The notes beneath the pieces are model-generated. The model had not been told where the DNA came from. It made no database searches and worked only from the letters and a program-made list of their open reading frames with translations. The position numbers and the translations under genes were made by a program. Below are positions 24,345 to 32,870 of a stretch of 64,000 nucleotides of DNA, one piece after another (position 1 is the stretch's first letter; every line of letters starts with the position of its first letter). Source of the DNA: Mesobacillus sp. S13 (lineage in GTDB: Bacteria > Bacillota > Bacilli > Bacillales > Cytobacillaceae). The stretch covers positions 2,127,001 through 2,191,000 of the forward strand of contig NZ_CP084622.1 of NCBI RefSeq assembly GCF_020422885.1, given 5' to 3'.

Positions 24345-25190
24345 ATGGTCCGCTTATACACAGACCAATTAAATGTGGGATATGGGGAACGGACAATCGT
24401 GAATGACCTGACTTTAGAAATTCCCGATCAGCAAATCACGATTATCATCGGCCCTAATGGGTGCGGTAAATCGACATTGCTTAAATCGATGTCACGAATC
24501 ATTCCGCATCAGTCTGGATCTATATTCCTCGACGGTTCGAGTATTTCTAAAGAAGATACGAAAACCCTGGCAAGAAAGATGGCGATTCTTCCTCAGACAC
24601 CTGAAAGTGCAGCTGGTCTCACGGTAGGGGAATTGGTGTCCTATGGCCGCTTTCCTTATCAAAAAGGATTCGGGAGGCTGACGAAAAAGGATATCGAGGT
24701 CATTGATTGGGCTCTTGAGGTGACGGGAACGGCGGGTTACAAATACGAGCCAGTCGATTCTTTATCTGGCGGTCAGCGTCAGCGTGTCTGGATCGCACTT
24801 GCCCTCGCCCAGGAAACGGAAATGATTTTCCTTGATGAACCAACGACCTATCTTGATATGGCTCATCAGCTTGAAATCCTTGAGCTCTTGCAGAAGCTAA
24901 ACCAGGAACAGGGCAGGACGATTGTGATGGTTCTGCATGATTTGAACCATGCGGCACGATTTGCCGACCATCTTGTTGCCTTGAAAGCTGGAAGCATTGT
25001 AAAGACAGGGACAAGTGAAGAGGTAATCAACAAGGAAGTGCTCAGGAAAGTTTTCAACATTGACGCTGAAATCGGGAAAGATCCACGTACAAATAAGCCG
25101 ATCTGCATCACGTACAACTTACTAAAAGGAGAAGAAGAAAATGAAGAAACTGCTTATGCCATTCCTGCTTATGCTGGTGCTTGTTCTTAG
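24345..25190 (+). CDS. iron-siderophore ABC transporter ATPase (FecE/FhuC/YusV type)
   Basis: 281 residues from ATG 24345, seven bases after GGAGG; ATG 24339 and 24342 are in frame. Walker A GPNGCGKST, signature LSGGQRQRVWIALA and Walker B MIFLDEPTTYLDM are all intact. It powers uptake of a ferric siderophore together with the three following genes. Its last 50 bases overlap the next gene, an unusually long overlap, and the C-terminus after CITYNLLKGEEE looks like read-on into the neighbour's signal-peptide region in another frame. Confidence 0.93.
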   Translation: MVRLYTDQLNVGYGERTIVNDLTLEIPDQQITIIIGPNGCGKSTLLKSMSRIIPHQSGSIFLDGSSISKEDTKTLARKMAILPQTPESAAGLTVGELVSYGRFPYQKGFGRLTKKDIEVIDWALEVTGTAGYKYEPVDSLSGGQRQRVWIALALAQETEMIFLDEPTTYLDMAHQLEILELLQKLNQEQGRTIVMVLHDLNHAARFADHLVALKAGSIVKTGTSEEVINKEVLRKVFNIDAEIGKDPRTNKPICITYNLLKGEEENEETAYAIPAYAGACS

Positions 25191-26061
25191 TGCCTGCGGA
25201 GGAGAAGAAAAGAAAGATAGCTCAAGCGAGAAAAAAGAAGATGATAAACCGCAAACTATTACTTATGAATCTGAAAATGGTCCTGTAGAAGTACCCGCAA
25301 ACCCGGAAAGAGTCATCGTACTTTCTTCCTTTGCGGGGAATGTTATGGCCCTTGATGTACCTATCGTTGGAGTGGATTCCTGGTCAAAAATGAACCCGCG
25401 CTTTGAAAAATTAAAAGACGTGGAAGAAGTGACGGATGAAAATCTGGAGAAGATCATTGAATTGAATCCAGACCTGATCATTGGTCTTTCCAATATTAAA
25501 AATGTTGAAAAGTTGAATGAAATCGCCCCTACTGTGACATTTACATACGGGAAGCATGATTATCTGACACAGCACCTCGAAATCGGGAAAGTTTTAAATA
25601 AAGAAAAAGAAGCGCAAGAGTGGATCGATAACTTCAAAGCTGACTCAAAAGCTGCTGGAGAAGAAATCAAGGCGAAAATCGGTGCAGACGCAACCGTCTC
25701 TGTTATTGAAAACTTCGACAAAGAACTTTATGTATTCGGTGATAACTGGGCAAGGGGCACGGAAATCCTGTACCAGGAAATGGGATTGAATATGCCAGAA
25801 AAAGTGAAGGAAGCAGCACTTGAGCCTGGTTACTATGCTATCTCTCCAGAGGTATTGTCTGAATATGCTGGTGATTATGTGGTTTTCAGCAAGAATGCTG
25901 AGGGTGATACATCCTTCCAACAAACCGAGACTTATAAAAATATCCCTGCCGTGAAGAACAACCGTGTATTCGAAGTGAATGCAAAGGAATTTTATTTCAA
26001 CGATCCTTTAACACTTGAATATCAGCTTGATTTCTTTAAAAAGTCATTCTTGGAACAATAA
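25141..26061 (+). CDS. ferric siderophore-binding lipoprotein (FhuD/YxeB-like)
   Basis: 306 residues. Signal peptide with lipobox VLSAC, an acidic linker (KKDSSSEKKEDDK), then a class III periplasmic-binding fold. IAPTVTFTYGKHDYLTQHLEIGKVLNKEKEAQEW and YYAISPEVLSEYAGDYVVFS are close to hydroxamate-binding proteins such as FhuD and YxeB as I recall them. Ligand assignment to hydroxamates is inference. A short hairpin after the stop may lower expression of the permeases relative to this protein. Confidence 0.88.
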   Translation: MKKLLMPFLLMLVLVLSACGGEEKKDSSSEKKEDDKPQTITYESENGPVEVPANPERVIVLSSFAGNVMALDVPIVGVDSWSKMNPRFEKLKDVEEVTDENLEKIIELNPDLIIGLSNIKNVEKLNEIAPTVTFTYGKHDYLTQHLEIGKVLNKEKEAQEWIDNFKADSKAAGEEIKAKIGADATVSVIENFDKELYVFGDNWARGTEILYQEMGLNMPEKVKEAALEPGYYAISPEVLSEYAGDYVVFSKNAEGDTSFQQTETYKNIPAVKNNRVFEVNAKEFYFNDPLTLEYQLDFFKKSFLEQ

Positions 26062-26071
26062 TAACTAGCGG

Positions 26072-26100
26072 GAGGAATTCTTTTAGAATTCCTCTTCTTG
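26072..26100 (+). terminator. weak hairpin between binding protein and permease genes
   Basis: Nine-bp stem GAGGAATTC / GAATTCCTC followed by TTCTTG. A possible partial terminator that keeps binding-protein mRNA in excess. Confidence 0.5.
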
Positions 26101-26116
26101 CTATCGGAAAGATGAG

Positions 26117-27130
26117 ATGCAAATGATAAACCAAAACAGTTCGCTCTCCATGTCACTTAAGTTCGCAGGCGGAATGATCGTGTTAGTCGCAAGTTTTATG
26201 ACGGCAATGATCTTTGGAGCAGCGGATACGACAATTAAGGAAATTTGGCTGGCGCTAACTTCAACTGTAAAAACAGATACGATCACCATGATCAGGGAAA
26301 TTCGGCTCCCTAGAGAGGTTGCAGCAATCTTTGTGGGTGCCGCCCTTTCAGTGGCAGGAGCAATCATGCAAGGCTTAACGAGAAACCCGCTCGCTGATCC
26401 GGGATTGCTTGGACTGACTGCAGGCGCAAACGCTGCGCTGGCACTGGTCATGGCGCTTAGTCCGTCTGCAGGTTATCTTGCTATCACGATAGCCTGTTTT
26501 ATCGGTGCAGCTGTTGGGGTAGTGCTCGTCTTTGGGATTGGTGCTTTAAAGAAAGGTGGATTTTCGCCATTACGGATCGTTTTGGCCGGAGCTGCGGTCT
26601 CGGCTTTTTTGTTCGCCGTTGCTGAAGGAATTGGTCTGTATTTTAAGATTTCAAAAGATGTTTCAATGTGGACAGCCGGTGGCCTGATGGGAACATCATG
26701 GGCACAATTGAAAATCATCATTCCGTTTATCCTTGTGGGAATGCTGGTTGCTTTTTACCTGGCAAGGCAATTGACGATTTTAAGCTTAAGTGAAGAAGTA
26801 GCAGTGGGACTTGGCCAGAAGACCAACCTGATTAAATTGGTTTTATTCATTGTCATTGTTTTACTGGCAGGGTCAGCTGTCGCTCTAGTCGGGAACATGG
26901 CCTTTATCGGGCTGATGGTTCCGCATATTGTCAGGATGATTGTCGGAACCGATTATCGATTCGTCCTGCCGATGTCTGCTTTGTTCGGAGCCTCGTTCAT
27001 GCTGGTTGCGGATACATTAGGGCGGACGATCAACGCTCCTTATGAAACACCTATTTACGCGATTATTTCCATGCTCGGACTGCCGTTCTTCCTGTTCATT
27101 GTCCGTAAAGGAGGGAAGAGCTTCACATGA
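26117..27130 (+). CDS. iron-siderophore ABC permease (FecCD family, FhuB-like)
   Basis: 337 residues, about nine membrane helices. Family signatures IRLPREVAAIFVGAALSVAGAIMQGLTRNPLADPGLLG, VALVGNMAFIGLMVPHIVRM (the ATPase-coupling loop region) and ADTLGRTI are present. The start ATG 26117 is weakly supported; ATG 26123 is possible. It pairs with the next permease as the transmembrane heterodimer; the two overlap by ATGA. Confidence 0.92.
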   Translation: MQMINQNSSLSMSLKFAGGMIVLVASFMTAMIFGAADTTIKEIWLALTSTVKTDTITMIREIRLPREVAAIFVGAALSVAGAIMQGLTRNPLADPGLLGLTAGANAALALVMALSPSAGYLAITIACFIGAAVGVVLVFGIGALKKGGFSPLRIVLAGAAVSAFLFAVAEGIGLYFKISKDVSMWTAGGLMGTSWAQLKIIIPFILVGMLVAFYLARQLTILSLSEEVAVGLGQKTNLIKLVLFIVIVLLAGSAVALVGNMAFIGLMVPHIVRMIVGTDYRFVLPMSALFGASFMLVADTLGRTINAPYETPIYAIISMLGLPFFLFIVRKGGKSFT

Positions 27131-28134
27131 TCCATCCATCTATACTCAAAAAACAACGAATAATCCTTGCTGCTTTATTCGTGTTCATTGTGTCGACTAT
27201 CGTGGTAAGTCTTGGACTAGGTTATTCTTCTGTTTCATATGAACGGATTTTGCCGACCATTTTCGGGAATGGCACATTCAAAGAAGAGTTTGTTTTGTTT
27301 GAGATCAGACTTCCGAGAATCATTGTAACGCTCCTTGCCGGAATGGCGCTGGCTATATCGGGTGCCATTTTACAAGGGCTGACGCGCAATGATCTTGCCG
27401 ATCCGGGAATCATAGGCATTAATTCCGGAGCAGGCCTGGGAATTGCCGTTTTCTTTCTTTTCTTCCCAATCGATGCCGCTTCATTTGCCTACATGCTGCC
27501 ACTGGTCGCGTTCGCAGGGGCTTTGTTGACCGCGGTCCTAATTTATTTGTTTTCTTATAAAAAGGGCTTTGGACTTCAGCCAATTAGACTTATTCTCGTA
27601 GGAATCGGTTTTTCAATGGCCCTTTCCGGAGCCATGATTGTCATTATTTCAGCAGCGGAAAGACAAAAAGTCGATTTCATCGCCCGCTGGCTTGCCGGCA
27701 ATATCTGGGGAACAGACTGGCCGTTCATTTGGGCACTATTGCCTTGGCTCGTTGTCCTGATTCCGTTCACACTTTATAAGGCAAACCGCTTAAACTTACT
27801 GAGTTTAAGCGAACCTGTTGCCATTGGTGTTGGAGTATCGATTGAAAAAGAAAGAGTCATCCTGCTTTTAACTGCTGTTGCATTAGCTGCTTCGGCGGTG
27901 TCAGTAACTGGGGGAATCGCTTTTATCGGCTTGATGGCTCCTCATCTTGCCAAAGCATTGATTGGCCCTAGAAACCAGTTGTTTTTGCCAATTGCTGTAC
28001 TGATCGGGGGCTGGCTGTTGTTGTTCGCTGACACTATTGGCCGCAATGTCCTTGAACCAGAAGGAATACCGGCCGGAATCATGACTGCACTTATAGGAGC
28101 ACCGTATTTTGTATATTTATTATTGAAAAAATAG
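27127..28134 (+). CDS. iron-siderophore ABC permease (FecCD family, FhuG-like)
   Basis: 335 residues, about nine or ten membrane helices. IRLPRIIVTLLAGMALAISGAILQGLTRNDLADPGIIGINSG and VTGGIAFIGLMAPHLAK identify the FecCD family. It overlaps the upstream permease by four bases, indicating translational coupling, and ends the operon at a strong terminator. N-terminus is cytoplasmic and basic (HPSILKKQRI). Confidence 0.92.
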   Translation: MIHPSILKKQRIILAALFVFIVSTIVVSLGLGYSSVSYERILPTIFGNGTFKEEFVLFEIRLPRIIVTLLAGMALAISGAILQGLTRNDLADPGIIGINSGAGLGIAVFFLFFPIDAASFAYMLPLVAFAGALLTAVLIYLFSYKKGFGLQPIRLILVGIGFSMALSGAMIVIISAAERQKVDFIARWLAGNIWGTDWPFIWALLPWLVVLIPFTLYKANRLNLLSLSEPVAIGVGVSIEKERVILLLTAVALAASAVSVTGGIAFIGLMAPHLAKALIGPRNQLFLPIAVLIGGWLLLFADTIGRNVLEPEGIPAGIMTALIGAPYFVYLLLKK

Positions 28135-28138
28135 TAGA

Positions 28139-28172
28139 AAGGCTGTCGGGCAGTTAGCCTGGCAGCTTTTTT
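28139..28172 (+). terminator. terminator of the iron transport operon
   Basis: AGGCTG-CGGGC / GCCTGGCAGC-type stem followed by T6. Confidence 0.7.
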
Positions 28173-28363
28173 AGTGCATATTTCATTCTCGATATTCTTA
28201 AAAAAATGTAGATTCCAGATCCGGTTAAGGATATCCCCAAATGAAGTAAATCAGAAAAGTTTAAGTTTCGTAGATTTACCCAGGTTTTTTAGACCATTAG
28301 ATTGGTATTATGCATTCTATTCAGATAGAATTGACCTAATACATAATTTAAGGGAGTCGAATA

Positions 28364-29383
28364 ATGGTCAATTCTAACCATAAGATTAAAGTAAATAAAA
28401 ATGAGTTCGTTTGGAATGGACAGGAAGGGGAGCTGTCCTTCGATGGAGCACCTGCTTTACTTTTCTGGGATTCAGCGATCGAGTTGTTTTTGAATACAAT
28501 TGAAGAAATTTCAGGGAATGACGTTTCGAATACAGTCTATGAAGTGACAGGTTATCGGATGGGACATCTGGTCAGCTCTTATTATGAGGGTAGGACTGAT
28601 GTGGTTCAGCTGTTGAGTGAGTATAGTGATATTTACAAGAGTGCAGGATGGGGAGTCTTCGAGATTCATGAGTACTCACATGAGGAAAAACGCGCTGTCG
28701 TAAGAATACGTAATAGCTGGGAGCATCGGATTTTCAAGATGGCTGGTAAAAACAAAGCCGGAGTTCTGCTTCCAAGCCATTGGGCAGGCATTTTCAGCGG
28801 ACTCTTCAAACAGAACATGTGGTACAAAAGGGTGAAGAGCCAGCAGGAAGGTCATGAGTATGATGAGATCGAGATCTCTCCTTCAAACAGAACCATTTCC
28901 GAAAACATCCATGAACTTGCGAGAAGAAAAGAACAGGAAAGCATCATGGAATTGGAGAAGAAGGTAGAGGAACGTACTGTAGAGCTGAACTCTTTGGTCC
29001 AGGAAATTTCATCGCCAGTCATCCCGGTTTTGAAGGACATTCTAGTCATCCCGTTAATCGGAAGGTATAACGAAGAGCGAATGACTTACATGATCGAGAA
29101 AGCGCTGGTGGAACTAACCAGGTTGAAAGCAAGATATATGTTAATCGATTTAACAGGGATTAAGCAGGTCGATTCTTATTCCATTCATGGAATCCAAAAA
29201 TTAATCCAGGCCATTCGCCTGATAGGCGGGCAGTGCTTCATTGTCGGCGTGTCGTCTGAACTTAGCATCCAAATCTTGAGTTCTAACGTAAATTTAGAGG
29301 GGATTCAATCCTTCTCAAGCCTTCAGCAGGGTGTGGAATATGCTATCCAGCAAAATGGGTATGAATTAGTGAAAAAGAAATAG
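28364..29383 (+). CDS. RsbR-like STAS protein with V4R-like N-terminal sensor
   Basis: 339 residues. The N-terminal 170 residues contain YEVTGYRMGHLVSSYYEG, resembling a V4R/4VR or heme-NO-binding-like sensor. A coiled coil (about 182-206) leads to a STAS domain (about 214-330) starting EISSPVIPVLKDILVIPLIGRYNEERM. RsbR paralogues build the stressosome that controls sigma-B. At the two phospho-Thr positions of RsbRA I read Glu (YNE) and Ser (VDS), so regulation may differ. The gene is alone, between terminators, not beside rsbS/rsbT. Confidence 0.8.
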   Translation: MVNSNHKIKVNKNEFVWNGQEGELSFDGAPALLFWDSAIELFLNTIEEISGNDVSNTVYEVTGYRMGHLVSSYYEGRTDVVQLLSEYSDIYKSAGWGVFEIHEYSHEEKRAVVRIRNSWEHRIFKMAGKNKAGVLLPSHWAGIFSGLFKQNMWYKRVKSQQEGHEYDEIEISPSNRTISENIHELARRKEQESIMELEKKVEERTVELNSLVQEISSPVIPVLKDILVIPLIGRYNEERMTYMIEKALVELTRLKARYMLIDLTGIKQVDSYSIHGIQKLIQAIRLIGGQCFIVGVSSELSIQILSSNVNLEGIQSFSSLQQGVEYAIQQNGYELVKKK

Positions 29384-29389
29384 ACATGT

Positions 29390-29425
29390 AGCTGAATCAG
29401 GGAAACCTGGTTCAGCTTTTTTTTG
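29390..29425 (+). terminator. terminator after the V4R-STAS gene
   Basis: Twelve-bp stem AGCTGAATCAGG / CCTGGTTCAGCT followed by T8. Confidence 0.88.
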
Positions 29426-29546
29426 CTATATCCATTTGATCGCACTTTCATCAACATCAGATGATGATTATTATAGGAAGTTTACCTTCATGCAAAAGGG
29501 GAAAGTAATGAGAGAACAACCACTATAGAACAGGAGATGATACAAC

Positions 29547-29822
29547 ATGAAAATCAAAAATTTACTATTATCGATCCCATTAGGTGCTGGCATCATATTA
29601 GCTGGTTGTGGAGCGGATGAAGAGGCACCACCGGAAGATGAAAATAACATGGAAAACATAGAGGAGCAAGAAGATAACCAAGAACCCGATGTAACGGAAG
29701 AGCCTAGTGAAGAAAATGGCAATGAAGAAGAACCTGATTTAGATGAAGAATCTATTGAAGAAAGTCCTGATGAAGAAGAACCGGATTTAGATGAAGAGCC
29801 GAGCGAAGAAAATAATAACTAA
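29547..29822 (+). CDS. acidic repeat lipoprotein
   Basis: 91 residues. Lipobox ILAGC at about residue 22; everything after it is Glu, Asp, Pro and Asn. The block EEEPDLDEE occurs twice (about residues 61-69 and 76-84), an internal duplication at the DNA level too. Strongly acidic, probably disordered, on the outer membrane face; it might bind cations or the wall. Monocistronic with its own terminator. Confidence 0.7.
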   Translation: MKIKNLLLSIPLGAGIILAGCGADEEAPPEDENNMENIEEQEDNQEPDVTEEPSEENGNEEEPDLDEESIEESPDEEEPDLDEEPSEENNN

Positions 29823-29829
29823 TAATGGG

Positions 29830-29860
29830 AAAACGCCTTAGTTGTCATAAGGCGTTTTTT
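29830..29860 (+). terminator. terminator of the acidic lipoprotein gene
   Basis: AAAACGCCTTA / TAAGGCGTTTT stem followed by T6. Confidence 0.85.
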
Positions 29861-29979
29861 CTTCGTCTGGAGTTCTAGAGGAAACTTGGGCTCCTAGGGA
29901 TTTTGAGGAAGCACTTTTGGTTTTCAGTGAAATCAGCGTTTATAATGGGTTAATTGATTTTTTATAATGTTATAATTTT

Positions 29980-29993
29980 AGGACATATGTCCT
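29980..29993. promoter_or_regulatory. 14-bp perfect palindrome, candidate operator
   Basis: AGGACATATGTCCT, three bases after a TATAAT (29971-29976) and 63 bases before the DMT gene. The site would cover the transcription start. The Crp-type regulator encoded in the same operon is the natural candidate to bind it (inference). Confidence 0.5.
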
Positions 29994-30055
29994 TCCCGAG
30001 CTTGCTTGTTTTGTCATTTAATTAAAACAAACATAGAGTTTGGGGAGATTAAAAA

Positions 30056-30481
30056 ATGAAAGGTTTGATTTTTGCTTTATTAGGGGGAGCTTTTATTACG
30101 CTGCAGGGTGTGGCGAATGCAAGAATCAGCCAGGATATCGGTACATGGCAGACGGCATCGATTACTCAGTTAACCGGATTTTTGACGGCATTGTTTGTCT
30201 TGGTCTTTTTTGTAAAAGGTCCTTGGAATGGGCTGAGAAAAGTAAAGCCTCTTTATTTAATTGGTGGAACATTCGGGGCAATTGTGGTCTTTGGCAATGT
30301 TACGGCCATCCATTTTATTGGCGTCACATTGACTGTTTCTGCGATGCTGATTGCACAACTGGCGATGACATTCCTGATTGACCAAAATGGATGGTTTGAA
30401 GTAAAGAAGCAAAAAATGAGAGTTCCACAGCTGATTGGTATGACCATGATGGTAGCAGGTGTGGTCATTCTGGGCTGGTAA
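30056..30481 (+). CDS. DMT family transporter, YdcZ-type half
   Basis: 141 residues, about four to five membrane helices, reading MKGLIFALLGGAFITLQGVANARIS and TLTVSAMLIAQLAMTFLIDQNGWF. This is the short YdcZ (DUF606) form of the drug/metabolite transporter fold, which needs a partner half. The partner is encoded at 31222, with a Crp-type regulator between. Substrate unknown. Confidence 0.87.
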   Translation: MKGLIFALLGGAFITLQGVANARISQDIGTWQTASITQLTGFLTALFVLVFFVKGPWNGLRKVKPLYLIGGTFGAIVVFGNVTAIHFIGVTLTVSAMLIAQLAMTFLIDQNGWFEVKKQKMRVPQLIGMTMMVAGVVILGW

Positions 30482-30504
30482 TATTAAAAGGCAGGGAAAG
30501 CTGT

Positions 30505-31203
30505 ATGAAAGAAATACAAGTTTCGGAAACAATGGAAGAAGTTCTGCGGACTCACAATGTTGAAAGATTATTTACAAACGAAATCATTCCTTACTTAAGA
30601 TTATTTGAGTTTGAAAAAGGGGAGCAAATATGTTCGCAGGGTGAGCCTGTAGAGTACTTATATTTACTCGTGAAGGGAAAGGTAAAGATCTTTACCACAT
30701 CAGAAGAGGGGAAGACATTGATCCTTTCTTTTAAAACACCGCTTGAAGTCATTGGCGACATTGAGTATGTACAGGAAATTGACACAATCAATACTGTGGA
30801 GGCCGTTTCTCCTGTGGTCATGATTGGTGTCCGACAATCTGTAGTACGTAAGTATTTAAAAGATCACTCACCGTTCCTGCAATTCTTGCTTGAAATCATT
30901 ACTCGGAAATTCTATATCAAATCCCAGTTCATGCGCCATAACATCCTGTACCCTGTTGAAACCCGGTTAGCAAGCTATCTTGTGTCTGTTGCCTATGATG
31001 AAAACGAAGCGCTCGTCAATGGGAAGGTCAGCACATCAAACCTTACTGATATTGCCAATTTAATTGGAACGAGCTACCGGCACCTTAATAGAATCATAAA
31101 GGATTTTTGCATGAATGGCCTGGTGGAGCGGGATCACGGTGCAATAGTCATCAAGGACCTAGAAGGGTTGAAATCACTGGCTAAGGAAGATCTTTATGAG
31201 TAA
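30505..31203 (+). CDS. Crp/Fnr family regulator, YeiL-like
   Basis: 232 residues. N-terminal cyclic-nucleotide-binding fold (about 30-120) with FEKGEQICSQGEPVEYLYLLVKGKVKIF and a C-terminal winged helix with ANLIGTSYRHLNRIIKDF as recognition helix. It lacks the N-terminal Cys cluster of Fnr. The gene sits between two transporter halves with gaps of only 23 and 18 bases, so it likely controls its own operon, perhaps through the palindrome at 29980. Confidence 0.88.
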   Translation: MKEIQVSETMEEVLRTHNVERLFTNEIIPYLRLFEFEKGEQICSQGEPVEYLYLLVKGKVKIFTTSEEGKTLILSFKTPLEVIGDIEYVQEIDTINTVEAVSPVVMIGVRQSVVRKYLKDHSPFLQFLLEIITRKFYIKSQFMRHNILYPVETRLASYLVSVAYDENEALVNGKVSTSNLTDIANLIGTSYRHLNRIIKDFCMNGLVERDHGAIVIKDLEGLKSLAKEDLYE

Positions 31204-31221
31204 AAATTCGGAGGAAAAACG

Positions 31222-31716
31222 ATGTTATTAGGCTTACTATTTGCCATAATGGCCGGCACGCTTGTCGGTGTTCAAAATATTTTTAACAGCAAGGTCAATG
31301 AGAAAACAGGATCATGGACGACTACAACATTAGTACTAGGTTTAGGTTTTCTGGCATCATTCATGCTCGGCCTCTTCTTTGAAGGGTGGAAAATGTTTGA
31401 TTTGCAGCAAATGAAAGGGTGGTACTGGTTCAGCGGATTGCTCGGAATCGGCGTTGTTGCCGGCATTGTACAGGCCATAAAGCATCTCGGACCGACTTTC
31501 GCGATTTCGATTGTGTTAACATCCCAGCTTGGATTCGCCGTTTTGTGGGATTCATTAGGATGGATGGGATTGGAGAAGGTACCGTTTACCTGGCAGCAAT
31601 TCCTCGGTGTGATCGTCATCATAGCAGGAGCCATCGTCTTTAAATGGAGCGAAGGTAGCGAAGAAAAGGTGGAAGTGATCAATTCCAAGCTTGGTAAAAA
31701 AATAGAAGTATCATAA
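31222..31716 (+). CDS. DMT family transporter, YdcZ-type half
   Basis: 164 residues, about five membrane helices (MLLGLLFAIMAGTLVGVQNIFNSKVNEKTGSW ... LGPTFAISIVLTSQLGFAVLWDSLGWMG). Clearly related to the 30056 protein by the same N-terminal pattern and a closing FLGVIVIIAGAIVFKW. The two probably form a heterodimer. Good site CGGAGG; strong terminator after. Confidence 0.87.
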   Translation: MLLGLLFAIMAGTLVGVQNIFNSKVNEKTGSWTTTTLVLGLGFLASFMLGLFFEGWKMFDLQQMKGWYWFSGLLGIGVVAGIVQAIKHLGPTFAISIVLTSQLGFAVLWDSLGWMGLEKVPFTWQQFLGVIVIIAGAIVFKWSEGSEEKVEVINSKLGKKIEVS

Positions 31717-31730
31717 GATAAAATCTTTCG

Positions 31731-31756
31731 CGGCAGTTCGGTTACTGCCGTTTTTT
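31731..31756 (+). terminator. terminator of the DMT-Crp operon
   Basis: CGGCAGT / ACTGCCG stem followed by T6. Confidence 0.85.
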
Positions 31757-31846
31757 ATTTTGAGGTAGTTATGATTATATTTAATCATATGAACATGGTA
31801 TAATCTTAAAAAGAAAAAATGGAACAATTTTATAGGAGCTGAACTT

Positions 31847-32674
31847 GTGAATCCCACCGAAAGATTTTCTAAATACCTCATCGAACATGCAGAGACGATC
31901 AGTAAGGAAATTACAGATTATAATTTGAAAAAGCTTGAAATCAATCTGCCGGAAGAAATCATCCAACAATCAATAAATACAAACAAAGCTTTCCTGGAAT
32001 TTCTGGGTGATACACTGAACCTATCAAAGGAAACAGTGGCCGGAAAATTCATTGAGTGGTATAAAGCAAGACAGGCAAATAAGCCTAAATATCAGTTCAG
32101 CCATGACGAAGTTGCGAGTATCCTAAAGCCGTATGCAGAAACTCGCCTGCAACTGATTGAAATGATGACGAAAATTTCAATCGCAGAGGGACTTTCCACT
32201 GAAGAAGTGGTGTTCGTCAATAATCGTATCAGCTACTTGCTTGATTTGAGTATTGCAGAAACGATGATTGAACGCGAAAAACTCGCAAATGAAGAGAACA
32301 ATAAGAATCAAAAAATCATCACGGATTTATCATCTCCAGTCGTTCCGCTCGCACAGGACATCGCCATTCTTCCTTTGGTTGGCGAATTCGATTACGAACG
32401 CAGCGACCATATCATGACCCATGTCATCCCAAAGGTCAGTGAACTCAGAATCAAAAAACTAATCATCGATTTTTCAGGGATCGCCATGATTGATGCGGAA
32501 ATCGCAGCACGTATTTTCAATATCAATAAAGTTCTTAAACTGATTGGAATCGAGACGATGCTTACAGGCATACGACCAGAGCTCGCAGTTGATGTGATCA
32601 ACACGGGAATTGATTTTTCAAAGTTAGACACCTATGGAACAGTGCAGCAAGCGATATTGGCTCATCGAAAATAA
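31847..32674 (+). CDS. RsbR-like STAS stressosome paralogue
   Basis: 275 residues, the normal RsbR length, GTG start. An N-terminal helical, non-heme-globin-like region (1-150) precedes a STAS domain starting DLSSPVVPLAQDIAILPLVGEFDYERS. Compared with B. subtilis RsbRA as recalled, the first phospho-Thr position reads Tyr (FDY) and the second Ala (MIDAEIA), so the canonical sites are missing. Outside the rsb operon; possibly a regulator of a stressosome subset. Confidence 0.85.
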   Translation: MNPTERFSKYLIEHAETISKEITDYNLKKLEINLPEEIIQQSINTNKAFLEFLGDTLNLSKETVAGKFIEWYKARQANKPKYQFSHDEVASILKPYAETRLQLIEMMTKISIAEGLSTEEVVFVNNRISYLLDLSIAETMIEREKLANEENNKNQKIITDLSSPVVPLAQDIAILPLVGEFDYERSDHIMTHVIPKVSELRIKKLIIDFSGIAMIDAEIAARIFNINKVLKLIGIETMLTGIRPELAVDVINTGIDFSKLDTYGTVQQAILAHRK

Positions 32675-32703
32675 GTGGCAGTCAGGTAAAAGCTTCGCAC
32701 TTT

Positions 32704-32737
32704 AAAAAATGCCAGGACAAGGTCCGGGCATTTTTTT
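32704..32737 (+). terminator. terminator after the RsbR-like gene
   Basis: AAAAAATGCC ... GGCATTTTTTT with an inner GGAC/GTCC pairing. Confidence 0.85.
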
Positions 32738-32792
32738 GATTGGTTGTTGGTGAAATTGTCCAAACTTCATTGCAGCCCCAGCATATCGAAAC

Positions 32793-32832
32793 GGCACAAT
32801 GGAATGACACCCAAGTCTCATTCCATTGTGCC
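32793..32832. repeat. 15-bp perfect inverted repeat
   Basis: GGCACAATGGAATGA (32793-32807) and its complement at 32818-32832 around a ten-base loop, then ATTTTTG. It sits in the leader of the PAP2 gene; either a second terminator or a regulatory RNA hairpin. Confidence 0.65.
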
Positions 32833-32870
32833 ATTTTTGTTTGCATTCTTTTAAAAGGGGAACGTTATGT

